Shown piece after piece: positions 45,560 to 53,956 of a DNA stretch of 54,128 nt (positions are counted from its first letter, which is position 1; each line of letters begins with the position of its first letter). This DNA comes from Corynebacterium spheniscorum (GTDB lineage: Bacteria; Actinomycetota; Actinomycetes; Mycobacteriales; Mycobacteriaceae): positions 40,782-94,909 of the forward strand of contig NZ_FOPJ01000010.1 in the NCBI RefSeq assembly GCF_900113445.1, written 5' to 3'. Under the pieces are notes generated by a model. That model had not been told where the DNA came from. It did not search any database and saw only the letters and a program-made list of their open reading frames with translations. Made by a program: the position numbers and the translations under genes.

Positions 45560-46543
45560 GTGAAACTCCTCGTAACGGGCGGTGCCGGCTATGTCGGCAG
45601 CGTGTGCTCTACCATCCTGATCGAACGAGGCCACGACGTCACTATCTTGGACAACCTGTCCACCGGTAATCGCGACGCCGTCCCTGCCCAAGCCCGCTTT
45701 ATTGAAGGTGAAGTGGCCACCGATGCCAGCACGGTTCTTGGTGAAGGGGGGTTTGATGCAGTCATCCACTTCGCCGCACGCTCCCTGGTCGGCGAATCCG
45801 TAGAAAAGCCCGAAGAGTATTGGCGCGATAATGTGGGCGCCACCTTGGCACTCCTGGAAGCCATGCGCACCCATGGGGTGAAGAACCTGGTGTTCTCCTC
45901 CACCGCCGCCACCTATGGGGAACCCGATGAGGTTCCGATCACCGAGACCCACCCCACTGCCCCGACTAACCCTTATGGGGCAACCAAGCTTGCCATCGAC
46001 CACGCTATCCGCTCCTACTGCGTGGCCCATGATTTTGGGGCCACCAGCTTGCGCTATTTCAATGTGGCCGGCGCCTATGGCCAGGTAGGTGAAAACCGCG
46101 TTATTGAAACGCACCTCATCCCGATTATCTTGCAGGTGGCTTTAGGCCACCGCGAGAAGATCTCCATCTACGGCGATGACTGGCCCACCCCAGATGGCAC
46201 CTGCATTCGCGACTACATCCACATTGTGGATCTCGCCGAAGCACATATCCTCGCCCTGGAAAGCAATAAGCCTGGCACGCACCGCATCTTCAACCTTGGC
46301 TCCGGGGATGGCTACTCCGTGAAGGAAGTGGTGGATACCTGCCGCAAGGTCACCGGCCATGAGATTCCGGCCGAGATCGCTCCGCGCCGTGCCGGTGACC
46401 CAGCACAGTTGATTGCTTCTTGTGAGAAAGCCATCAAGGAGCTGGGTTGGAACCCGGAGCGCACCGATTTGAGCACCATCGTGGCTGATGCCTGGGAGTT
46501 CACCAAGAACCTCGGCGATAAGGCACATTCCGCCAAAGCCTAG
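45560..46543 (+). CDS. galE: UDP-glucose 4-epimerase
   Basis: This 327-residue extended short-chain dehydrogenase/reductase interconverts UDP-glucose and UDP-galactose, supplying galactose to the galactan of the cell wall. The NAD motif [10 protein letters not shown] (5-14) and the catalytic YGATK (Tyr and Lys of YxxxK near 140-144) are intact, and [10 protein letters not shown] near 114 supplies the catalytic Ser/Thr. GTG 45560 follows GGAAGGA by 6 bases. Linkage sigB-dtxR-galE is conserved in corynebacteria. A strong terminator follows 16 bases after the stop. Confidence 0.96.
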   Translation: MKLLVTGGAGYVGSVCSTILIERGHDVTILDNLSTGNRDAVPAQARFIEGEVATDASTVLGEGGFDAVIHFAARSLVGESVEKPEEYWRDNVGATLALLEAMRTHGVKNLVFSSTAATYGEPDEVPITETHPTAPTNPYGATKLAIDHAIRSYCVAHDFGATSLRYFNVAGAYGQVGENRVIETHLIPIILQVALGHREKISIYGDDWPTPDGTCIRDYIHIVDLAEAHILALESNKPGTHRIFNLGSGDGYSVKEVVDTCRKVTGHEIPAEIAPRRAGDPAQLIASCEKAIKELGWNPERTDLSTIVADAWEFTKNLGDKAHSAKA

Positions 46544-46559
46544 GGCTTGACCTTTCTTT

Positions 46560-46605
46560 AACATCGCAACACTTCTTAAGGCCTAAGGGGTGTTGCGATG
46601 TTTTT
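46560..46605 (+). terminator. Terminator of galE
   Basis: AACATCGCAACAC (46560-46572) pairs perfectly with GTGTTGCGATGTT (46590-46602), 13 bp, followed by TTT and more T. It is the strongest terminator in the window. Confidence 0.93.
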
Positions 46606-46833
46606 GGTTGGTGGCCTGGTTGGGGAGGCGGTTGGGCGCATTCCGCACTCGGTCTTAGCACCCTTGCCCGGCCAATTGCGCATTCCGCGCCACCTTTCCT
46701 GCGCTCCCGCCACACCTGCCCGTCCGTGTCTTGCCCCTCGCTGCTCTAACAGCGACCGTGCGGAATCGTATAAGAGCCCGTGGCTTGATATGCTCACGTC
46801 TGTATTGAGTTCCCAAGACAAGGAGAGCCTACG

Positions 46834-47064
46834 ATGAAAAATCGTAAACTATACCTACCAATCATAGTGGCTGCAGCTATTGCAACATCCGCCATGTCTT
46901 CGCCGACTGCTAGCGCCGCCGGCTCCTGGCATGGTCCGTACGACAGTTATCCTGCCTGCGCATTTGCTTCCGGCCAAGACAATCCATTCATGTTTATAAA
47001 CTTAAAGGTTCCCTGCGAGCGCCATAACGATGGCAAGTGGTGGTATCAAACTCGTTGGTTCTAG
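46834..47064 (+). CDS. Small secreted protein with one likely disulfide
   Basis: I do not recognise this 76-residue protein. It has a classical signal peptide (KNRK, then a hydrophobic stretch YLPIIVAAAIATSAM) with a likely cleavage after ASA near residue 28. The mature part of about 48 residues is rich in Trp, Tyr, Phe and Pro and has two Cys 19 residues apart. AAGGAG 8 bases before ATG 46834 supports expression. The gene is poorer in GC than galE and lies where the conserved backbone usually has none, so recent gain is possible. It may be co-transcribed with the GtrA gene seven bases after its stop. Confidence 0.72.
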   Translation: MKNRKLYLPIIVAAAIATSAMSSPTASAAGSWHGPYDSYPACAFASGQDNPFMFINLKVPCERHNDGKWWYQTRWF

Positions 47065-47070
47065 ACTGCC

Positions 47071-47436
47071 TTGGAAGAAATTAAAAGATTTTTCCTCATC
47101 GGCATAGGCGGCGCCATCGTCGATTATGGGACGCGCTGGGTCTTGCTCTCCTTGGGCGTACTTCCCAGCCTCAGTAGGGCAGGCAGCTATATCGCCGGCA
47201 GCACCTTCGCCTACATCCTCAATAGCAAGTTCACCTTTAATGGCAATAGGTCACGTAGGGAGATCATCCGCGCGTCTATTGTTTATTCCCTGTGCTTCAC
47301 CCTGGCCGTGATCGTTGACTGGGCCTGCCGATCTACCTACACCGGGGCGTACTATCTGCAAATCTCCTGGGTGGTGTCACAGGGTGTCGCAACAGTGGTG
47401 AATTTCCTGCTTCAGAAGCTGTGGGTATTTAAGTAA
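47071..47436 (+). CDS. GtrA family membrane protein
   Basis: This 121-residue protein has four hydrophobic segments and fits the GtrA/DPMS family, small flippase-like proteins for polyprenyl-linked sugars in cell-surface polysaccharide synthesis. Typical features are RFFLIGIGGAIVDYGTRWVLLSLG at the start, SYIAGSTFAYILNSKFTFNG near 42-60, and the closing QGVATVVNFLLQKLWVFK, which matches the family end. It begins at TTG 47071, right after the secreted protein gene and without its own ribosome site, so coupling is likely. It could also be read as a galE-associated wall-sugar gene. Confidence 0.82.
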   Translation: MEEIKRFFLIGIGGAIVDYGTRWVLLSLGVLPSLSRAGSYIAGSTFAYILNSKFTFNGNRSRREIIRASIVYSLCFTLAVIVDWACRSTYTGAYYLQISWVVSQGVATVVNFLLQKLWVFK

Positions 47437-47446
47437 GGCACAATAA

Positions 47447-47494
47447 AAGCACCCTCACCGCGATGCCCCCACATGGCACCGCAGCGAGGATGCT
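47447..47494. terminator. Hairpin between GtrA and DUF4192 genes
   Basis: AAGCACCCTC (47447-47456) and GAGGATGCTT (47485-47494) form an imperfect stem extended by CCGCG/CGCAG pairs. It can end both converging genes. Confidence 0.6.
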
Positions 47495-47516
47495 TCTCGT
47501 TTTCCTAGGGCGCGTA

Positions 47517-48647
47517 CTAGAAGTCGCCTAGGTAACGAGGATCAATGGTTTGGCCACGATCTTCCAAGTTGAGCAGCTTCCATAGGGTACGCGCCAACAT
47601 ATCGTCTGGGTTTAACTCCAAGGCCAGTTTGACCGTAAACAGCGCGAAGGAAGAAAGACCACGACCAATGCAGGAATGCGCGTAAAGGGTCAGCGCGCGG
47701 GCGCGGATCGCCCCACCGGTGGTTTTGGCTACTGCCAGCATCCAATCCCCGACACCGCGAATGTGATTATCCGTGGCGAAGAGAACCACATTGCTTAAGC
47801 GATGGTCCATGCAGCACAGCGCGCCGAGCGTCATGGCTTGGATATCGCCACAGAATTTATCGAAGTCTTCGTTTTCGGCGCGATCAATAGCCGAGAAAAT
47901 ATCGTGGGCGAGCACATGGGCATCTTCTTTAGCCCGCGGCCCGAAATCTGGTTTGCGGTCTTTCTTTTCATCCCAATCCAGCGGTGCGCTGACCGCCATG
48001 CCGATGCCCGGTACCGGGATGAGATAGTCCAGCACTGAGAAGGCTTCCGGGAAGTTCTCCACCAAACACCCGAGGGTATAGGCGCGCATCTCGGCTTGTT
48101 CTTCATCAAAGCCTTCGATGCTGCGGTCTTGGGAGTAGATCTTAAGCAATTCTTCGCGGCTGACTGCAGGTAGTTCGTCTTCCATAATCAGGTTCCTCAT
48201 CGTCGCCGACTCAGTGATTCGGGGAAGTATTCCCCCACGCCAAATGTCGGAATAGGCCTCATAGGATTCATTGGGCGGGAGCATTAGTTGATAACGCTCC
48301 TCGTATTTAATTTCTTCGACATGCCACATCGCTGGAGAAGGCAGATCCAAGCTTTGTAGCTTCTGCCAAAGACTCTTCGCCAAGGCATCCCGCTCCGAGG
48401 TGGGGCAGATTAAATAAATGAGCACCAAGTCGGGGGTCCGCTGAGAGCTAATGGATTCATAGGCGAGATCGAGTCGCGGAATGTCTCCAGTATCTACTCG
48501 AACCACGGAGGTGAGGGCGTGGTTGTCCTCAGAGCCGCGGAACTTAGCGAAGCTTGCGAGCAAAACGGAATCTGTGGGGTAAAAACCCAATATTCCTGGA
48601 ATATTGGCCAGCACCCCACCCGGTGAACAAATCTGTGCTGTTGTCAT
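47517..48647 (-). CDS. DUF4192 domain-containing protein
   Basis: This 376-residue protein matches the actinobacterial DUF4192 family. The N-terminal ANIPGILGFYPTDSVLLASF (about 14-33) is the family hallmark, and the C-terminal half has repeated helical segments with a conserved RARALTLYAHSCIGRGLSSFALFTVKLALELNPDD that looks TPR-like. No catalytic residues are recognised. The function is unknown. It is divergent from the PAC2 gene with a perfect palindrome between the two. In C. glutamicum a member lies in the same region downstream of galE. Confidence 0.87.
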   Translation of the reverse strand: MTTAQICSPGGVLANIPGILGFYPTDSVLLASFAKFRGSEDNHALTSVVRVDTGDIPRLDLAYESISSQRTPDLVLIYLICPTSERDALAKSLWQKLQSLDLPSPAMWHVEEIKYEERYQLMLPPNESYEAYSDIWRGGILPRITESATMRNLIMEDELPAVSREELLKIYSQDRSIEGFDEEQAEMRAYTLGCLVENFPEAFSVLDYLIPVPGIGMAVSAPLDWDEKKDRKPDFGPRAKEDAHVLAHDIFSAIDRAENEDFDKFCGDIQAMTLGALCCMDHRLSNVVLFATDNHIRGVGDWMLAVAKTTGGAIRARALTLYAHSCIGRGLSSFALFTVKLALELNPDDMLARTLWKLLNLEDRGQTIDPRYLGDF

Positions 48648-48969
48648 ACCTCCACAGTTATGGACATCGGTGATTCGGACCAGCCCTAGGCGCCAGAATC
48701 CGCCTCACCTGTGGATAAAACCAGTGTTTTGGCTCGCCAACACTGTTTTATTCACAACCTGGTGGAGCAAACAGGATAGACTTGGCCCCTACGGCTATGG
48801 TCTCCAGCAATCTTATACAACTTGCACACTGCAGTGTGCAGGCGGTCGCCGCTTAGCGTAGTGCTCGCTATGCGGGTGGTGAAGAAAGTTGTAGCTATGG
48901 CACGTTCGAGTGGGATTATTTAGAAGTCCAACGTTGTTGCACCGATTGATGGAGACAGGAGGAGATGAC
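48648..48969. other. Intergenic region with a perfect palindrome and a short leader frame
   Basis: This divergent region of 322 bases holds the palindrome 48823-48840 just after a TATACA hexamer (48814-48819). A 17-codon open frame (ATG 48870, TAG 48921-48923) follows on the plus strand, and AGGAGG lies just before the PAC2 gene. No other gene is visible. Confidence 0.5.
48823..48840. promoter_or_regulatory. Perfect 18-bp palindrome TGCACACTGCAGTGTGCA
   Basis: The sequence equals its own reverse complement over all 18 bases. It starts four bases after a TATACA hexamer, so it would cover the transcription start. It is a candidate repressor operator for the PAC2 transcript; the regulator is unknown. 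Confidence 0.55.
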
Positions 48970-50055
48970 ATGCAGGACCACCACCGGAACATGTATGAAC
49001 TCGAGTACCCCGTCCCCGAAGTGCGCTCACTAGCCGCTAACGGTCACGAAGACTCGAAGCCCCAGGGCCCTACCCTAGTTATCGCTATGCAAGGCTATGC
49101 AGATGCTGGGCAGGCCATTGACTTAGGTAGCAGCCACCTTTTGGCGGCTCTGGATAATAGTCCGCTGGCGGTATTCAACCACGACGAATTAGTGGATTAT
49201 CGTTCGCGCCGCCCCGCCACCCAGGTGGAGATCGGCGGAGTTAAGCACATCTCCCCCATTTCCCTTGAGCTGCATGTGGTCCGCGATGTTGATGGTGCCC
49301 CCTTCCTGCTACTGGCAGGCCCGGAACCGGACCTGCGTTGGTCGGCTTTTACCGATGCGGTGGGTGATCTGATTGAGCGTTTTAATGTTCAGCGCACGAT
49401 CTGCTTGTACTCCGCACCGATGACGGTGCCGCATACCCGTCCGATGGTGATTTCCGCCCACGGCAACGATCCGGCGTTGATGAAGGATCTAACGACCTTC
49501 GATTCGCATTTCACGGTGCCGGGTTCGGCTTCGCTATTTATTGAGAAGTGGCTCAATGACCGGAAACGTTCGGTTGCCGGCTATACCGCGCACGTACCGC
49601 ACTATGTATCGGCTTCTCCCTACCCAGAAGCCACGCTGCGGCTCTTAGAGGCAGTCAAGGAGCACACAGGCCTGAACCTGCCTTTGAGTGTGCTGGAGGT
49701 TGATTGCCAGAGCGTGGCGCAGCAAATGCAGGAGCAAATGGAAGACTCCCGCGAGATCCAACATGTGGTGCATGCCTTAGAGCAGCAATATGACGAGGAA
49801 GCCGAACGCCACCGCCGCCAGCAGGCTTTGGCTGCAGAGGACCGCAATGTTCCGGATGCAGAAGAGATTGGTAAGGCTTTCGAGGAGTTCCTCGCCGGTG
49901 TGGACTCTGAGGATCCCACGATGAGCTTTGAGAAATCTGATGTGGAGTCCACCTCCGCGGATGATGCGGAAGCAGAGTCTTCTGCGCATAGCCCTCGTGA
50001 TGCTGAGGATCCTGGAGCTTCCGATGATCACAATGGCTCGAACCAAGATAGCTAG
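48970..50055 (+). CDS. PAC2 family protein (proteasome assembly chaperone-like)
   Basis: This protein of 361 residues matches the PAC2 family. The N-terminal GPTLVIAMQGYADAGQAIDLGSSHLL (about 31-56) and the segment LLLAGPEPDLRWSAFTDAVGDLI are conserved. ICLYSAPMTVPHTRPMVISAHGN near 155-177 is the core. A predicted helical region and an acidic disordered C-terminus of about 60 residues (ESTSADDAEAESSAHS) follow. Corynebacteria such as C. glutamicum are reported to lack a 20S proteasome, so its role is open. AGGAGGAGATGAC precedes ATG 48970, which fixes this start over 48910. In M. tuberculosis the counterpart is Rv2714. Confidence 0.87.
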   Translation: MQDHHRNMYELEYPVPEVRSLAANGHEDSKPQGPTLVIAMQGYADAGQAIDLGSSHLLAALDNSPLAVFNHDELVDYRSRRPATQVEIGGVKHISPISLELHVVRDVDGAPFLLLAGPEPDLRWSAFTDAVGDLIERFNVQRTICLYSAPMTVPHTRPMVISAHGNDPALMKDLTTFDSHFTVPGSASLFIEKWLNDRKRSVAGYTAHVPHYVSASPYPEATLRLLEAVKEHTGLNLPLSVLEVDCQSVAQQMQEQMEDSREIQHVVHALEQQYDEEAERHRRQQALAAEDRNVPDAEEIGKAFEEFLAGVDSEDPTMSFEKSDVESTSADDAEAESSAHSPRDAEDPGASDDHNGSNQDS

Positions 50056-50061
50056 GTTCTA

Positions 50062-50099
50062 GGCGGGTTGCCCTTGAACGGGGCACCCCGCCCTTTTTT
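50062..50099 (+). terminator. Terminator of the PAC2 gene
   Basis: GGCGGGTTGCCC and GGGGCACCCCGCC form a GC-rich stem (50062-50092), followed by six T (50094-50099). Confidence 0.85.
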
Positions 50100-50112
50100 C
50101 TTTCTGCCCTAG

Positions 50113-50118
50113 TACCCT
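50113..50118 (+). promoter_or_regulatory. -10 hexamer TACCCT for the DUF3516 helicase
   Basis: TACCCT ends 8 bases before GTG 50127, right after the PAC2 terminator. A leaderless start is likely. Confidence 0.45.
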
Positions 50119-50126
50119 CGGGTGGT

Positions 50127-52673
50127 GTGAACCTCACCCAGATGCTGCCTGACCTAAGTGAAGTACCGGAAGACTACTTCGATGAATCCATCTTCGATTC
50201 CTTCCTGAACTGGACCAAAACCAAAGGTATCCAGCTCTACCCAGCACAGGAAGAAGCAGCGCTGGGAATCCTTGCCGGCGATAATGTCATCCTCGCCACC
50301 CCCACCGGCTCAGGTAAGTCCATGGTGGCCATTGCGGCGCACTTTATTGCGATGGCCAGGGGCCAGCGCAGCTTCTATACCGCGCCGATTAAGGCGTTGG
50401 TGAGCGAAAAGTTTTTCGCGCTCTGCGATATCTTCGGCCCTGAATCCGTGGGCATGATGACCGGTGATGCCACCGTCAATGGCGGGGCTCCGATTATTTG
50501 CGCTACCGCTGAGGTGGTGGCCAATATTGCGCTTCGCAATGGGGCGGATGCCGATATTAATCAGGTGATTATGGATGAGTTCCACTACTACTCTGATCCC
50601 AGCCGCGGCTGGGCCTGGCAGGTACCACTACTAGAACTTCCCAAGGCACAGTTCCTGCTGATGTCCGCCACCTTGGGTGATACCACTGCGTTATCCCGGG
50701 ACTTAAGTGAGCGCACGGGCCGAGAGACGAACTTGGTGGCTGGTAGTGAACGCCCGGTGCCACTGGAGTTTTCCTATGTGTACACCCCGGTGGAAGAGAC
50801 CATTAAAGAATTAGTGGAAAAGGATCTTGCCCCGGTATATGTGGTGCATCCTTCCCAGCGCCAAGCCATTGAGCGGGCACAAGCCCTTGCGGGGGTGGCT
50901 TCGCTGAAGCTGATTAGCAAGGAAGAAAAGGCGCGGATTGCTGAGGAGATTGGGGATTTCCGGTTTAGCACCACCTTCGGCAAGGAATTATCAAAGCTGC
51001 TGCGTCGCGGCATCGGTGTGCACCATGCGGGGCTGCTTCCGAAGTATCGACGGCTAGTGGAAAAGCTTTCCCAGACTGGGTTGCTGAAGGTTATTTGCGG
51101 TACCGACACCCTGGGTGTGGGTATTAATGTGCCGATTCGTACCGTGTTGATGACGAGCTTGGCGAAATACGATGGCACCCGCCAACGTATTTTGCGTTCC
51201 CGGGAGTTCCACCAGATCGCCGGGCGCGCTGGGCGTGCTGGCTATGACACCAAGGGCACGGTGGTGATTCAAGCCCCAGAACATGAGATTGAGAATTGGC
51301 GGCTGCGTGAACGCGCCGGCACGGATCCGAAGAGGCTGAAGAAGTTACGCCTGAAATCAGCACGGCCTGGGGATGTGTCCTGGGGTGAGAAGACCTATGA
51401 AAAGCTCACCACCCAGGAACCGGAGGCGTTGAAATCTCACTTTGAGGTGTCGAACTCCATGGTGCTTAATGTGGTGGCCCGTGGTGGGGATGCCTATGAG
51501 CATTTCAAGCATTTGCTGCGCAGCAATCATGATCCCCGTGCGAAGCAGAATAAGGATATTCTGCGCACCCTAGAGCTCGTACGCGGGCTTTTAAACGCCG
51601 GGATTATTGCCCGCGATGAAGATAGTGACCAAGGTAGCTATCACCTGACCGAGGAGCTGCAGCGTGACTTCGCTTTGAACCAACCGCTTGCGCCTTTTGC
51701 CTTGGCGGCGTTGAGCCTATTGGATCAAGAATCTGATACTTATGCCCTTGATGTGGTCAGTGTGTTTGAGGCGATTTTGGATGACCCACGCCAAGTACTG
51801 TTAGCCCAGCAGTCCCATGCTCGTGGTGAGGAATTGGCGGCCTTAAAAGCTGATGGTGTGGAGTACACCGAGCGGATGGCGCTGATTGAGGAAGTCACCT
51901 GGCCGATGCCGCTTCGCGAGGAGCTAGAAGCTGCCTACGAAACCTATGTGGAGGGGCATCCTTGGGCACAAGAATTTGAGCTTTCGCCGAAGTCGGTTGT
52001 GCGCGACATGATCGAACATGGCATGACCTTCTCGGATTTGATTGCCACCTATAAGCTTTCGCGCTCTGAAGGTGTGGTGCTGCGCTACTTAACGGATGCG
52101 TGGCGCACGCTGGGGCACTCAATTCCCCCGGAGTACCTCAATGATGAGATTGAGGACATTATCATCTGGCTCGGTGAGCTTATCCAGCAGGTGGACTCCT
52201 CCTTGGTGGATGAGTGGATGCGCATGGCCGACCCGGATGCCCCGGTATCCAAGGACATTGTGGAACGCGAATTGGCCTTCGGGGTGGAAGACCCGAATGC
52301 GCTAACGGCGAACCGCCGTGCCTTTATCATCATGATCCGCAATTACATGTTCCGTTTGGTACAGCTCTTTGCCTATGAGAAGGAAGAAACCTTAGAAGAA
52401 GAGCTGGCATACCTGGAGGACATCCCGGACTTCCCGGCGGCCATGGATGCTTATTTTGATGAGTATGACGATATGGATACTGGCCCGGCTGCTCGTGGCC
52501 CCGAGTACTTCATCTTGAAGCAGAACACCCCGGATAAGCGCCATTGGGAGGTTCGTCAGATTATGAAGGACCCGAAGGATGAGCGTGGCTTTGCCTTAAG
52601 CGGCATTATTGATTTGGATGCCAGTGATGAGGCCGGTGAGATTCGCTTGAGCGAATTGCATCTGGACTACTAA
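50127..52673 (+). CDS. Ski2-like DEAD/DEAH box helicase with DUF3516 C-terminal domain
   Basis: This 848-residue protein has an SF2 Ski2/HelY-like core: YPAQEEAALGILAGDNVILATPTGSGKSM (Walker A near 58-66), MDEFHYY near 150, LLMSATLGD near 184, GIGVHHAGLLPKYRRLVEKL near 296 and HQIAGRAGRAGYD (motif VI) near 362. The second half (about 420-848) is an actinobacterial DUF3516 domain with helical repeats and acidic tail. It is probably an ATP-dependent RNA or RNA-DNA helicase; the substrate is unknown. A strong terminator follows 22 bases after the stop. Confidence 0.88.
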   Translation: MNLTQMLPDLSEVPEDYFDESIFDSFLNWTKTKGIQLYPAQEEAALGILAGDNVILATPTGSGKSMVAIAAHFIAMARGQRSFYTAPIKALVSEKFFALCDIFGPESVGMMTGDATVNGGAPIICATAEVVANIALRNGADADINQVIMDEFHYYSDPSRGWAWQVPLLELPKAQFLLMSATLGDTTALSRDLSERTGRETNLVAGSERPVPLEFSYVYTPVEETIKELVEKDLAPVYVVHPSQRQAIERAQALAGVASLKLISKEEKARIAEEIGDFRFSTTFGKELSKLLRRGIGVHHAGLLPKYRRLVEKLSQTGLLKVICGTDTLGVGINVPIRTVLMTSLAKYDGTRQRILRSREFHQIAGRAGRAGYDTKGTVVIQAPEHEIENWRLRERAGTDPKRLKKLRLKSARPGDVSWGEKTYEKLTTQEPEALKSHFEVSNSMVLNVVARGGDAYEHFKHLLRSNHDPRAKQNKDILRTLELVRGLLNAGIIARDEDSDQGSYHLTEELQRDFALNQPLAPFALAALSLLDQESDTYALDVVSVFEAILDDPRQVLLAQQSHARGEELAALKADGVEYTERMALIEEVTWPMPLREELEAAYETYVEGHPWAQEFELSPKSVVRDMIEHGMTFSDLIATYKLSRSEGVVLRYLTDAWRTLGHSIPPEYLNDEIEDIIIWLGELIQQVDSSLVDEWMRMADPDAPVSKDIVERELAFGVEDPNALTANRRAFIIMIRNYMFRLVQLFAYEKEETLEEELAYLEDIPDFPAAMDAYFDEYDDMDTGPAARGPEYFILKQNTPDKRHWEVRQIMKDPKDERGFALSGIIDLDASDEAGEIRLSELHLDY

Positions 52674-52694
52674 TCAGAGCTGGGTAGAAAGCAG

Positions 52695-52751
52695 AAAACC
52701 CCCGCAGCGCGGCACGCGTGGTTGGTGCGCCAGCCGCGCTGCGGGTTTTTT
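52695..52751. terminator. Strong bidirectional terminator after the helicase
   Basis: AAAACCC-GCAGCGCGGC (52695-52713) pairs with GCCGCGCTGCGGGTTTT (52733-52749), about 17 bp with a two-base bulge, flanked by A-run and T-run. It serves the helicase and the converging gene at 52761. Confidence 0.9.
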
Positions 52752-52760
52752 AGTTGGCTA

Positions 52761-53534
52761 TTACGCCGTAAGTGGTGTGGCGCTTTGCATGCCGGTGGCC
52801 CTGCCCTGGGCGCCGAAGCGGTAGGCATCAAGCGTCATGCCCTTGGGGTAGAAATGCTCGATAGCTACCCATAGTGCCCAGATGAGCACCAGTGCGACCA
52901 CGGCGACACCGATGTACTCGTAGTAGTCCCAGGCGAAATAGAGTGCGGCACCGGCAATGGCTAACAGCAGGATGGCGCTAATAACACCTGCGATTCCCTT
53001 GGGGCCGCGCCAGACTTTTTGTTGGGACCATTCCAGGGCTGCCCTGATATTGCGGAAGCCATCGATAATGTCATCTTGTTCGCAGCGAATATTTTGCACG
53101 ATCTGAAGTTGACGCATGGCGTAATTCCACTGGTGCTGGTTGGTAAAGGCCAACTCGCCGGCCGCATTGCGGCTGGCGTTGTGCTGAATATCGCGCAGCA
53201 CAATCACCGAGGCAGCGTGTTCTGCATCGGGGTGGTTGGGGTAATCACGAAGCAGCTGGCGGGCAGCCCCCAGGGCTTGGCGGCCGCGGCCTTCATAGTC
53301 GTAGGTCATGGCGCGACGCCCTGCCCAATAAGCTGAATCCGGGTGGTTGGCGAGGTAGCTATCGATCGCCTCGCGGGCGGCATCAAAGTAGCCGGCCTGA
53401 AGTTGGGCTTCTACGAGTTCGCTCAGTGCTTCCTCGCTGCCGGAGTAAGCGAAATCCTCAGCAAGTTCGCTGATATGCTGGGGATCTTGGAGGTGGGAAT
53501 CTTCCGGCGGGTTGAGGAAACTCTGGTTATCCAT
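52761..53534 (-). CDS. Membrane protein with TPR-like N-terminal repeats
   Basis: I do not recognise a named family for this 257-residue protein. Residues about 20-115 form helical pairs of the TPR type (EEALSELVEAQLQAGYFDAAREAIDSYLANHPDSAYWAGRRAMTYDYEGRGRQALGAARQLLRDYPNHPDA). Residues 115-175 look helical. Two hydrophobic segments (VISAILLLAIAGAALYFAW and YIGVAVVALVLIWALWVAIEHF) follow, and the polar tail is short. TPR repeats usually mediate protein contacts, here probably at the cytoplasmic membrane face. The start ATG 53534 is preceded by GGAGTGTCGTAGCCC. Convergent with the helicase gene. Confidence 0.75.
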   Translation of the reverse strand: MDNQSFLNPPEDSHLQDPQHISELAEDFAYSGSEEALSELVEAQLQAGYFDAAREAIDSYLANHPDSAYWAGRRAMTYDYEGRGRQALGAARQLLRDYPNHPDAEHAASVIVLRDIQHNASRNAAGELAFTNQHQWNYAMRQLQIVQNIRCEQDDIIDGFRNIRAALEWSQQKVWRGPKGIAGVISAILLLAIAGAALYFAWDYYEYIGVAVVALVLIWALWVAIEHFYPKGMTLDAYRFGAQGRATGMQSATPLTA

Positions 53535-53956
53535 GGGCTACGACACTCCGGGATGGTGATGAGGGGCGTTTAGGAAATGCCTGTTCAGGTTACCCCAGGT
53601 CAGCAGCACTATTCTGGGCCGTTTAGCGAACCCTTAGGAAAAGTAGTGTGGTAGTACGAGTTTTGCCTAGAAACCCCGGGGTTTGGGGCTGAAGCTTGAG
53701 GATTGCATGAGAGTTCGACCACGTGGGTTTAGGAGTTATTCAGCTGGGTGTACCCCTAGCTACCCCCGCATAGTGTGAAAGAAGGCGCGGCATAGGGTTA
53801 AGTAGCAAAATGTGTGCTCAAATTTCGGCGTTGTAGCTGGTCAGGGTATGTAAATCCGGGTTTTATTAGGTTCCGGGGCTTATATCCGCAACTTCAACGT
53901 TAAATCCACCGGAATGGCACCCACATGTGCTAAGCGCGGTTTGGTGTGCTTTCCCA
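53535..53956. other. Intergenic region and probable left end of an insertion sequence
   Basis: No gene in about 420 bases. The left part contains the promoter of the TPR-like gene and several TAG-rich hexamers. The left end of the IS1249-type element should lie between about 53860 and 53957, but I could not define the terminal repeat because the other end is outside the window. Confidence 0.4.
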
